Source: a bacterium
Lineage (GTDB): Bacteria > Planctomycetota > J058 > JACQDU01
Length of the DNA: 9,881 nucleotides
Direction: 5' to 3'
NCBI GenBank assembly: GCA_016200955.1
Contig: JACQDU010000499.1
Span: 1-9,881, forward strand
Made by a program: the position numbers and the translations under genes. The number at the start of each line of letters is the position of its first letter. The first letter of the stretch is position 1. The notes under the pieces are model-generated. The model worked only from the letters and a program-made list of their open reading frames with translations, was not told the DNA's origin and made no database searches. Below, in pieces: positions 1-7,148 of the stretch.

Positions 1-1386
1 CTCGTCCGCGCGCTCGAGGACGCGCTCGGGGCCGCTCACGTGAAGAAGGAGCGGGCGGAGCTCGAGCCGCTCGGGCGAGACGAGACCGAGGACCTCCACG
101 CGTGGCCGGAGCTCGCCTGCTTCCCCGGCTCCACCGAGGAAGTCGCGCGCGTCCTCCGGCTCGCGAACGATGCTCGCGTCCCGATCGTCGCTCGCGCCGC
201 CGGCACCGGCCTCTCCGGCGGAGCGATCCCGATCCTGGGAGGGATCGTCCTCTCGCTCACGCGCCTCGACCGGATCCTCGAGATCGACGAGGAGAACCTC
301 ACGGCGACCGTCGAGCCCGGAGTCGTCACCGAGAGGCTCCAGGACGCCGTCGAGGCGAAGGGTCTCTTCTATCCTCCCGATCCCGCGAGCAAGGCCTCGT
401 GCCAGCTCGGCGGAAACGTCGCCGAGAACGCCGGCGGCCCTCGCTGCGCGAAGTACGGCGTCACGAAGGACTACGTCCTCGGCCTCGAGGCCGTCCTCGC
501 CTCGGGCGAGGTCGTGAGGACCGGAGGCAAGCTCCGGAAAGACGTGACCGGCTACGACGTGACGCGCCTCCTCGTCGGGAGCGAGGGGACGCTCGCGATC
601 GTCACGAAGATCGTGCTCGAGCTGATCCCCTTTCCCTCGGAGCGGCGCACGCTCATGGCGCCCTTTTCCTCTCTCGAGGCGGCCGCCGTCGCCGTCGCGA
701 AGGTCTTCCAGGCACGAGTCACTCCGTGCGCATGCGAGCTCCTCGGGCGCGCGGCCCTCGCCGCCGCCGAGGCGAGGCTCGGCGCCGGCTTCCCTGCCGA
801 GGTCTCTCGCGCCGAGGCTTGCCTCCTCCTGGAAGTCGACGGAACCGACGCCGAGGCGGTCGAGCGCGATTTCCTCAAGCTCGGCGAAGCCTGCCTCGCC
901 GCCGGAGCGCAGGACGTGCTCGTCGCCCAGAGCCCCGAGAGCGCGCGCGACCTCTGGCGGATCCGCCGCTGCGTGGGAGAAGCGGTGAAGCGTCTCTCCC
1001 GCTACCGCGAGCTCGACGTGGCCGTGCCGCGCTCGCGGATCGCGGAGGCTCTCCGAGCATGCGACGAGGTCCTCGGTCCGCTCGGCCTGCGCCACATCTC
1101 CTACGGTCACGCCGGCGACGGCAACCTCCACGTGAACGTCCTCAAGGGCTCCATGCCCGGGGACGAGTGGCGAGCGAAGCTCCCCTTGGCCTGCCGCGAC
1201 GTGATCAAGAGGATCGTCGCCCTCGGCGGCACGATCTCGGGCGAGCATGGGATCGGGCTCGTCCAGAAGGACCTCGTCCCTCTCCAGCTCGGCCCCGCCG
1301 AGCTCAGGCTCATGAGAGACATCAAGCGCGTCTTCGATCCGAACGGCATCCTGAATCCGGGTAAGCTCTGGCCGGATGCTCACTGA
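1..1386 (+). CDS. glcD: GlcD-type FAD-linked 2-hydroxyacid oxidase (glycolate/D-lactate), 5' partial
   Basis: Oxidises a 2-hydroxyacid such as glycolate or D-lactate to the 2-keto acid using FAD. The frame is open from base 1. The 13 codons before the first in-window GTG (position 40) read LVRALEDALGAAH, which matches the helix that precedes the FAD domain in this family, so the true start lies upstream and GTG 40 is internal. The FAD_binding_4 (PCMH) domain covers about 110-630, with ARAAGTGLSGGA and GGNVAENAGGPRCAKYG as its flavin-binding segments. The FAD-oxidase C-terminal domain follows. It has GHAGDGNLHVN (histidines at 1108 and 1129), SGEHGIG (Glu codon at 1243) and the terminal FDPNGILNPGK. 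These His and Glu residues are the metal-binding set known from D-lactate and D-2-hydroxyglutarate dehydrogenases. The 461 visible codons are nearly full family length. Substrate is not resolved; GlcE and GlcF partners, if any, would be outside the window. Confidence 0.93.
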   Translation, partial: LVRALEDALGAAHVKKERAELEPLGRDETEDLHAWPELACFPGSTEEVARVLRLANDARVPIVARAAGTGLSGGAIPILGGIVLSLTRLDRILEIDEENLTATVEPGVVTERLQDAVEAKGLFYPPDPASKASCQLGGNVAENAGGPRCAKYGVTKDYVLGLEAVLASGEVVRTGGKLRKDVTGYDVTRLLVGSEGTLAIVTKIVLELIPFPSERRTLMAPFSSLEAAAVAVAKVFQARVTPCACELLGRAALAAAEARLGAGFPAEVSRAEACLLLEVDGTDAEAVERDFLKLGEACLAAGAQDVLVAQSPESARDLWRIRRCVGEAVKRLSRYRELDVAVPRSRIAEALRACDEVLGPLGLRHISYGHAGDGNLHVNVLKGSMPGDEWRAKLPLACRDVIKRIVALGGTISGEHGIGLVQKDLVPLQLGPAELRLMRDIKRVFDPNGILNPGKLWPDAH

Positions 1387-2566
1387 AAGAAAGCCGAGGT
1401 GCGCGGTGGTCCGCGTGAATCCCGTCCTCGAGAAGCTCGAGGAGTACCCGATCGTCCGCATCGAGGCGGAGAAGGCGAAGCTCAAGGCCGCGGGCAAGGT
1501 CGTCTTCGACTTCGGGACGGGCGATCCGATCGAGCCGACGCCTCCTTTCATCAAGGAAGCGCTGCGAGGAGCGATCCCCGAGATCTCGCAGTATCCGACG
1601 GTGAAGGGAATCCCCGACGTGCGGCGCGCCGCGGCTGGATACATGAAGCGCCGCTTCGGGGTCGAGCTCGACCCGGAGACCGAGATCCTCCCGACCGGCG
1701 GCTCCAAGGAGGCGATCTTCCTCGCCCCGTTCGCCTTCTTCGACAACAGGACGCAGAGGAACGTCGCCGTATGCCCCGCTCCCGGTTACACGGTCTACGA
1801 CCGCGGGACGAGGTTCGCGGGAGGAGAGGTCCACGAGGTCGTCCTCGAGCCGGCGAACCGTTTCCTGATCGAGCCCGACGACCTCCCGCGCGGAGTCTCG
1901 CGGAGGCTCGCCGTCTTCTGGTGCAACTACCCTCACAACCCGACAGGCGCGCTCGCGCCCGACGATCACTTCGAGCGGCTCGCGAAGTTCGCGCGGGAGC
2001 AGGACGTGATCGTCTGCTCGGACGAGTGCTACGTCGATATCTGGTCGTCCGTGCGCCCCCGCTCTCTCCTCGAGTTCGGGAGAGAGAACGTCCTCGCGTT
2101 CCACTCGTGCTCGAAGCGCTCCGGCATGACGGGCTACCGCTCGGGCTTCGTCGCGGGAGACGCGCGCGCGATCGCCGCTCTCGCGAAGCTCCGCCCGAAC
2201 GTCGGCGTGGCGAGCCCCGTCTGGACGCAGCGCGCCGCCGCCGTCGCGTGGTCCGACGACGCTCACGCGGAGGAGCGGCGCCGCGTCTTCCAGGAGAAGC
2301 GCGCCGTCATCGACTCTTTCCTGAGAGAAGCCGGCCTCGCGACCGAGGGAGGAGACGCGACCTTCTTCCTCTGGGTCCGCGTGCCCGCGGGCCACGGCAC
2401 CGACGAGGACTACTCCCGCGAGCTGCTCGACCTCGGCCTCGTCACGATCCCCGGGAGCTACTTCGGAAAAGGCGGCGGCGACTTCATCCGCCTCGCTCTC
2501 GTGCCGGACGTCGCGACCTGCAAGAGAGCCGTGGAGGTCTGGCGGCAGCAGCTCTCGGGGCGCTGA
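1376..2566 (+). CDS. PLP-dependent class I/II aminotransferase, DapC (succinyldiaminopimelate aminotransferase)-like
   Basis: Fold-type I aminotransferase that moves an amino group between an amino acid and a 2-keto acid. Numbering from ATG 1376: PTGGSKEAIF (106-115) is the phosphate-binding start, NYPHNPTG (184-191) holds the PLP-ring Asn188, SDECYVDIW (215-223) holds Asp216, and FHSCSKRSGMTGYRSGF (242-258) carries the Schiff-base Lys247 and Arg255. The SKRS-x3-G-x-RSGFVAGD pattern and the early DFGTGDP and YPTVKGIP segments are closest to the DapC group of lysine/diaminopimelate biosynthesis, but related aspartate-type enzymes look similar, so the substrate is uncertain. Start choice: ATG 1376 overlaps the upstream gene by 11 bases but has no Shine-Dalgarno. 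GTG 1415 would give an N-terminus of (M)NPVLEKL, as is usual in the family, and lies downstream of a GAGGTG at 1396. I list the longest form; 1415 may be the real start. It is probably co-transcribed with the oxidase gene. Confidence 0.9.
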   Translation: MLTERKPRCAVVRVNPVLEKLEEYPIVRIEAEKAKLKAAGKVVFDFGTGDPIEPTPPFIKEALRGAIPEISQYPTVKGIPDVRRAAAGYMKRRFGVELDPETEILPTGGSKEAIFLAPFAFFDNRTQRNVAVCPAPGYTVYDRGTRFAGGEVHEVVLEPANRFLIEPDDLPRGVSRRLAVFWCNYPHNPTGALAPDDHFERLAKFAREQDVIVCSDECYVDIWSSVRPRSLLEFGRENVLAFHSCSKRSGMTGYRSGFVAGDARAIAALAKLRPNVGVASPVWTQRAAAVAWSDDAHAEERRRVFQEKRAVIDSFLREAGLATEGGDATFFLWVRVPAGHGTDEDYSRELLDLGLVTIPGSYFGKGGGDFIRLALVPDVATCKRAVEVWRQQLSGR

Positions 2567-2639
2567 CCGAAAGGCGTGAATCGACGAGCGTCGCTTGCCC
2601 ATCGACTCGCCGTCACTGCGCTCATGCGGCGCATCGCTG

Positions 2640-3224
2640 CTACTTCTTCGCGTAGACGACCTCGAGAGCCTTCCATTCCTTGCCCTCGGGGCTCGTGTAG
2701 TAGAGCTCGTAGGTGTGCTTCTGGTCGCTCTCGATGGTCACGACGGCCTTGTGCTTCGCGGGCTTGCCCGTCGCGGGGTCATCCCACTCCGACGTGGAGG
2801 TGATCACCTTCCCCGACTCGTCGCACGTGCCGAGAGACGACATGACCGACGTGCTCAGCGTATCGACCCAGACTCCGGTGAACTTCTTCTTGACGTTGTC
2901 GTAGCCCATGAGCCCGTGCCCGGCCATGGTCACGACGTCGCCGCTCTTGGCCTCGTAGTCCTGCTGCAGGTAGCGGCCGCCCAGGATCAGCTTGTGGACG
3001 GACGTGCCGTGAGCCTCCGTGGGCGCGGCTCCCGGAGCGGCCCAGAACTTGGTCGTCGCCTCGAACGTTCCCGCGAGGGGCTTCAGCTTCTCGTGGAAAG
3101 GACCGGGCGAGGCGAGCTTCAGCCACGCCGCCGTGGCGTCGTTGTCCTGGGAGACGACCCTCCCCGTGATGAGGGCGGTCGCGAAGACGAGCGCCGCCCC
3201 GGAGATCAACCCGCGTCGAATCAT
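2640..3224 (-). CDS. Exported DUF1579 family protein
   Basis: Protein of 194 residues. An N-terminal signal peptide is visible: MIRR, then a hydrophobic stretch to about residue 22, with likely cleavage near VVSQ/D. There is no lipobox cysteine. The mature part matches the DUF1579 pattern: PGPFHEKLKPLAGTFEATTKFW, then LILGGRYLQQDY, GLMGYDNVKKKFTGVWVDT, and a terminal YELYYTSPEGKEWKALEVVYAKK-type strand. This family is common in Planctomycetota and related groups, is predicted to form a beta-barrel-like fold, and has no established biochemical role; none is proposed here. ATG 3224 is supported by a strong Shine-Dalgarno just upstream. The gene is the last of three minus-strand genes, 111 bases after the large kinase. 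It converges with the aminotransferase gene across 73 bases that contain only small imperfect hairpins and no T-run. Confidence 0.9.
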   Translation of the reverse strand: MIRRGLISGAALVFATALITGRVVSQDNDATAAWLKLASPGPFHEKLKPLAGTFEATTKFWAAPGAAPTEAHGTSVHKLILGGRYLQQDYEAKSGDVVTMAGHGLMGYDNVKKKFTGVWVDTLSTSVMSSLGTCDESGKVITSTSEWDDPATGKPAKHKAVVTIESDQKHTYELYYTSPEGKEWKALEVVYAKK

Positions 3225-3228
3225 GACG

Positions 3229-3236
3229 ACCTCCCT
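3229..3236 (-). promoter_or_regulatory. Ribosome binding site of the DUF1579 gene
   Basis: On the minus strand the sequence reads AGGGAGGT, followed by four bases (CGTC) and then ATG at 3224. This is a near-perfect anti-SD match and fixes the start. Because it is strong and follows a 111-base gap, the gene can be translated independently of the upstream kinase. Confidence 0.75.
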
Positions 3237-3335
3237 GCGTTCGATCCGAGCCCCATGTCCCTGGCCAGGCGAGCGCCCGACGATTCTCCCCGAGACGGAC
3301 CCGGGCCACCAGTTGCATCGCGGGACGATGGACGC

Positions 3336-6300
3336 TCAGCGAGGGCGATTCTTCACGATGAACGCCTTCACGTTCGGCGCCTCGGAGTCCTGGGGCGCGA
3401 GCTCGAGGAAGCGCTCGAGGTCGCGGATCGCGCCCGCGATGTCGCCCTTCGCCTGCCGCGCCACGCCCCGGTTCAGCCACGCGTACGCGAGCGAAGGCGA
3501 GAGCTCGATCGCCCGCGTCAGGTCGATGATCCCTTTCTCGAAGTCGCCTCGCGCGGCGCGCGCGCCCCCGCGGTCCGACCACGCCTGCGCCTGGGAGGGA
3601 TCGATCTCGATGGCCCGCGTGTCGTCGGCGACCGCTCCCTGGAGGTCTCCCTTCTCGAAGCGCGCGTGGCCGCGGTTGATCCAGTGGATCGCGGGGCGGG
3701 GATCGAGCTCGATGGCGCGCGTGGCGTCGGCGAGGGCGCCGTCGAGGTCCCTTCTCGTGTCGCGTGCGTGACTCCGCCGGTTCCAGGCGACGGCGTTGCG
3801 CGGGTCGAGCTCGATGGCGCGCGAGCAGCACGAGATCGCCCCGTCCAGGTCGTCTTTCTTCTCGAGGACGTCCGCCTTGAGGAGCCAGCAAACGGGGTTC
3901 TGCGGCTCGAGCTCGAGCGCTCGCGTGGCGTCGGCGAGGGCGCCGACGAGGTCGCCCTCGTCCCTCCTGGCGCCGGAGCGGTTCGACAGGGCGGGAACGA
4001 GGCGAGGGGCGAGCTCGAGCGCTCGCGTGTAGTCGGCGATCGCGCCGTCGAGGTCGCGCGCCCTCTCGCGCGCCACGCCTCGATTGCTCCAGAGCTCTGC
4101 GTCCTGGGGAGAGAGCTGGATCGCTCGCGTCAGGTCGGCGAGAGCGCGCTCCATGTCTCCGGCGTCGCAGCGAAGCGCAGCGCGGGCGCTCAACGCGTGG
4201 GACGCCTTCGGGTCGAGCGCGATCGCTCGGTCGTAGTCCTCGAGCGCTCCTCTCGCATCGCCGGACTCGCGGCGACGGAAGGCGCGCATCACGTAGCCGC
4301 TCGCGGTCGTGGGCTCCTGCTCACCCGTCGCGTGCTGGTAGGAGCGGCGGACCTGGGACCAGAAAGGACCGTTCACTCCGAACCGCTCCCACGCCGCCTC
4401 CGCGAGGCGCACGGCCCTCGGCGCGCTGCGCCCGAGGCGGCAGAGAGCCTCCGCCGCGACGGCCGCGCGGAGCTCGTCTTCCTCGGACGCGAGGTAGGAC
4501 CCGAGCGGCTCCACGGCTCCGTCGGCGATCCCGATCCAGCCGAGCGCCTCGCAGGCGAGCTTCGCGAGGTCGAGCCGCGCCTCGCCGAGAGAAGCTCCCT
4601 GCGCGCTCGCGGCGATCTCGCGGAAGGACCGCTCGCGTCCCGCCCTCTCGCGAGCGTCGTCGTGCATCTCGACCTCGAGGCCCGCGCGCGCGAGGATCGC
4701 CGCCGTCTCCGCGTCCGGCTTCTGCCCGGGAGCGAGCGCGCGCCACCTCTCGGCGGCTCCCTCGATGTCCGGAGCCCGCGACGTCAGGTAGAGCGAACGC
4801 GTCGTCTCCCGCAACATCCGGCTCGCGGCGTCGAGCTCGGTGGCGAGCATGCTGACCGTCTGAGGCTCCGCGAGCCGGACGAGAGAGAACAGCGCGCCGT
4901 CCCTCCCTCCCGGGAAGTCGGCGATCCGGCCGGCACGCGCGGCCGAGAGGACGGCGGCGACGGCGGCCCGGTGGTCCGTCTGCAAGCGAGCGCGGCGGGC
5001 GTCGACCTCGCGCAGCCCGGCGGCGGCACGCGGGTCGTCGACGTGGAGGCGAGCGGCGCGCTCGTAGGCCGTGACCGCGACGCTCCACTGCTCCGCCTGG
5101 AGCGCGACCTCGCCGAGAGCGCAGGCGGAGCGGAATGCGGCCTTACGCGCCTCCGCGTCCCCCGAGAGCGCCGAGTAGCGCCAGGCGGCCTGGAACGCGT
5201 CGAGTCCCAGCGCGAGCGCGCGGTCTCCGGTCGTCGAGCGGCGGCCGGCCTCGAACTCGGTCCACGTTCGCGCCGCCTCTTCGCGAGCGGCTTCGCGTTC
5301 GGCCTCGGCGCGCCGGGTCCTCTCGCGGAGGACGTAGAGGGCGGAGGAGAAGACGACGGCGAGGACCACGGAGAGCGACGCGGCGAGGAGTCGGTTCCGC
5401 CGCACCCAGCGCCTCGCTCGGCCGAGCGAGCCGAGCGGTCGCGCCTCATCGGCTCGCCCGCGAGGAAGCGATCGAGGTCGTCCGCGAGAGCGGCCGCCGT
5501 CGCGTAGCGGCGCTCCGGCTCCTTGGCGAGGCACTTGAGGCAGATCGTCTCGAGGTCGCCGGCGACTCGCGGGTTCAGCAACCCGGGCGGCTCGGGCTCG
5601 CTCCTCAGGAGCGCGGAGACGATCTGGAGCTCGCTGTCTCCCACGAAGGGCGGGCGGTTCGTGAGCACGTCGTAGAGGGTCGCGCCGAGCGCGTAGACAT
5701 CGCTGCGGGCGTCCACGTGCGCGCCTCCCGCCTGCTCGGGGGCCATGTAGACGAGCGTTCCTATGCGACCTCCCGTCTTCGTGAGCTTCGTCCCCGCCCC
5801 GCTCACGTGCGCGACGCCGAAGTCGAGGACGCGCGCCTGCCCGCTCTCGTCGATCATGATGTTGAGCGGCTTCAGGTCGCGGTGGACGACGCCTTGCTCG
5901 TGCGCGTAGTGGACGGCGCGCGCGACGTCGCGCAGCGCCTCGAGGGCCTTGTTGAGAGGGATCCTCGCGGGGCCGCGGTTCCAGACGGCGGTCGTCGCCC
6001 TGACGTCGTTCTGCGGCCGGAGCCGGTCCTCGAGCGTCCTTCCCCGGACGAGCTCCATGGCGAGGTAATGCTGGCCCGCGATCTCCCCGGCCTCGAAGAC
6101 GGAGACGATGTTCTGGTGGCGGAGGCGCGCGACCGCCTCGGCCTCGCGGTGGAAGCGCCGGAGCGTCTCCTCGTCGACCTCGTCCGCGGCGAGGATCGTC
6201 TTGAGCGCGACCTCCCGGCGGAGACGGTCGTTCCACGCGCGGTGGACGACTCCCATGCCGCCCTTTCCGAGCTTCGCGAGGAGGACGAAGTGACCGAACC

Positions 6301-6556
6301 GCTTCGCGGGATCGGCGCGCGCTCTCGCGACCTCGAGGGACAGCGCCGAGCCGTCGGGCTCCGGCGCGCCCGCAGCGGGAGCGATGGCCGTCCGGGCGAG
6401 GGCGGTCCGCGCCACGTTCGCCGGAGGCTCGAGGGCTTCGAGCGCCGGAGCGCGCGTCGGCCGCTCGCACGCGGGGCAGTGGACGAGCGTCCCGGCGTCG
6501 GCCCGGGTCACCGGGATCGGCCGTCCGCAGCTCGAGCAAGCGATCGCGAGTTCCAT
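3336..6556 (-). CDS. Receptor-like Ser/Thr protein kinase with zinc ribbon, membrane segment and nine TPRs (frameshifted)
   Basis: Hanks-type kinase, about 1,073 residues once a one-base deletion near 5444 is repaired. Residues 1-371 are in one frame (6556-5444) and the remainder in the -1 frame (5444-3336). Order: a zinc ribbon with C7, C10, C27 and C30; a kinase domain at about 87-365 with the glycine loop LGKGGMG (96-102), Lys119, a helix-C Glu near 138-140, HRDLKPLN (225-232), DFG (245-247) and MAPEQ (271-275), so all catalytic residues are present. Next come GEPMR|ARPLGSLGRARRW across the break, a hydrophobic segment at about 390-410 (LLAASLSVVLAVVFSSALYVL), a charged helix, a HEAT-like stretch near 658-710, and nine TPRs at 755-1060. 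The expected layout is a cytoplasmic kinase with the TPR region beyond the membrane, but basic residues flank both sides, so the topology is an inference. An insert of about 15 residues (near 182-196) lengthens the linker before helix E. No clear Shine-Dalgarno precedes ATG 6556. Confidence 0.88.
3378..4295 (-). repeat. Nine tandem TPR units, 102-base period
   Basis: These are nine uninterrupted 34-codon tetratricopeptide repeats at the C-terminus of the large kinase, followed by a 13-residue tail. Each unit follows the pattern W-x-N-R-x-x-A-R-x-x-x-G-D-x-x-G-A-I/L, then a D-x-T-R-A-I/L-E-L-x-P end. The units run from 4194-4295 (first) to 3378-3479 (ninth). TPR arrays bind partner proteins. 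Units four and six share 24 identical bases (3922-3945 and 3718-3741, exactly 204 bases apart), which points to fairly recent internal duplication. Confidence 0.9.
5442..5449 (-). other. Apparent -1 frameshift (single-base deletion) in the large kinase gene
   Basis: The kinase frame reads FLAGEPMR up to codon AGG at 5446-5444 and then turns into Ser/Arg/Pro-rich nonsense. The -1 frame picks up at 5444 as ARPLGSLGRARRWVRRNRL and then enters the membrane segment and TPRs. Re-using base 5444, or adding one G to the AGGCGC run, gives GEPMRARPLGSLGR, the normal post-kinase linker of this family. There is no slippery heptamer of the X-XXY-YYZ type, so a sequencing/assembly error or a real mutation is more likely than programmed frameshifting. 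Confidence 0.85.
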
Positions 6557-6584
6557 GCACCCGACCGGCCCACGAGACGATGGT

Positions 6585-6598
6585 CGCGCGGCCGCGCG
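6585..6598. repeat. Perfect 14-base palindrome between the rhodanese and kinase genes
   Basis: The sequence CGCGCGGCCGCGCG is its own reverse complement and lies in the 81-base gap. It could be a protein-binding site or simply a result of extreme GC content. There is no T-run, so it is not a standard intrinsic terminator. Confidence 0.35.
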
Positions 6599-6637
6599 CG
6601 CGCCAGCGGCCCGCTCTCGCGCCGGAGCGGGGTCGGC

Positions 6638-7072
6638 TCAGACGCCCGCTTTCTTCTTCAAGTCGTCGTAGGACCGGTCCCGGGGCTGACCGCTCTCGAT
6701 GGGCAGATTGAGCGCGAGCCAGCCCGGCTCGGTCGTCCGGCCGAACATGTCGCGCTTGCCGCCGTAACCGGAGCTCACGTTCGCGAGGTCCTGGTAGCCG
6801 CTCTCAGCCATGATCTGGCACGCCCGCATCGAGCGCTGGCCCGACATGCACGAGACGAGGACCTTCCGGTCCTTCGGGACGGCGGCTTGCACGACCGCGA
6901 GGAAGTCGGGGTTCGGCTGCATGCCGCGAGGGCCCGCGCTCATGACCGGGATGTTCCACGAGCCCGCGGGATGGCCGTTCGCGAACTCCTCCGCCGTCCT
7001 CACGTCGAGGAGGATCGCTCCGCCCTCGTCGAAGATCGCGCTCGCGTCCTTGGGTGAGACCTCGCCGATCAT
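6638..7072 (-). CDS. Single-domain rhodanese-like sulfurtransferase
   Basis: Cytoplasmic 144-residue protein with one rhodanese domain, no signal peptide. LLDVRTAEEFANGHPAGSWNIPV (about 21-43) is the classical N-terminal motif. The active-site loop CMSGQRS has Cys75, the residue that takes up persulfide sulfur in active members, and Arg80 in the usual place. A C-terminal extension (about 101-144; GYGGKRDMFGR, EPGWLALNLPIE, SYDDLKKKAG) follows and resembles that of a known subset of small bacterial rhodaneses. The physiological sulfur donor and acceptor cannot be told from sequence. The gene is the first of the minus-strand set and is transcribed divergently from the second kinase across 76 bases; a good Shine-Dalgarno supports ATG 7072. 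Confidence 0.92.
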   Translation of the reverse strand: MIGEVSPKDASAIFDEGGAILLDVRTAEEFANGHPAGSWNIPVMSAGPRGMQPNPDFLAVVQAAVPKDRKVLVSCMSGQRSMRACQIMAESGYQDLANVSSGYGGKRDMFGRTTEPGWLALNLPIESGQPRDRSYDDLKKKAGV

Positions 7073-7076
7073 GTTT

Positions 7077-7082
7077 CCTCCC
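7077..7082 (-). promoter_or_regulatory. Ribosome binding site of the rhodanese gene
   Basis: The minus strand reads GGGAGG, then AAAC, then ATG at 7072. The match to the anti-SD is strong and the spacer slightly short (4 bases). Confidence 0.7.
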
Positions 7083-7093
7083 GTGAGGCGGAG

Positions 7094-7102
7094 AAGCTAC
7101 CA
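7094..7102 (-). promoter_or_regulatory. Candidate extended -10 for the rhodanese gene
   Basis: On the minus strand TGGTAGCTT fits an extended -10 (TGnTAnnnT). It lies about 20 bases upstream of ATG 7072, which would leave a short leader that still contains the Shine-Dalgarno. No convincing -35 is seen at normal spacing. It is among the few AT-containing spots in the gap, so it is a weak inference. Confidence 0.3.
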
Positions 7103-7136
7103 CGTGCCGCGAGCGGCCGGCAGCGCGAGGGACGAG

Positions 7137-7142
7137 TAGAAT
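7137..7142 (+). promoter_or_regulatory. Candidate -10 for the zinc-ribbon kinase gene (possible leaderless start)
   Basis: TAGAAT matches the TATAAT consensus at five of six positions and ends six bases before ATG 7149, so transcription would begin at or next to the A of the start codon. The only SD-like run upstream, GAGGGA at 7127-7132, is 16 bases away, too far to serve this ATG. No -35 is recognisable. Confidence 0.35.
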
Positions 7143-7148
7143 GCGTCC

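Noticed and set aside
40..1386. GTG at 40 as the true start of the glycolate oxidase gene
   Set aside because: The frame is open back to base 1 and the upstream codons match the family N-terminus, so the gene is cut by the window edge.
1322..2602. A 426-codon minus-strand open frame opposite the aminotransferase
   Set aside because: Its Arg/Glu/Asp-rich sequence lacks family features, and the plus strand holds an intact aminotransferase.
2567..2639. Possible terminator between the convergent aminotransferase and DUF1579 genes
   Set aside because: Only short hairpins are present (2582-2593 with a 4-base stem, 2624-2634 as ATGC-GGC-GCAT), with no T-run on either strand, so an intrinsic terminator cannot be supported.
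5442..5449. Programmed -1 ribosomal frameshift in the large kinase gene
   Set aside because: There is no slippery heptamer; the local bases are ATGAGGCGCG, and family-level linkers are normally encoded in one frame.
2595..5507. A 970-codon plus-strand open frame opposite the DUF1579 and kinase genes
   Set aside because: It is an antisense shadow in GC-rich DNA: rich in Arg, Glu, Gly and Val, with no motifs, and opposite genes with clear domains.
5135..7057. A 640-codon plus-strand open frame opposite the kinase domain and rhodanese gene
   Set aside because: Low-complexity Arg/Asp/Val-rich translation with no domains; the minus strand carries complete kinase and rhodanese motifs.
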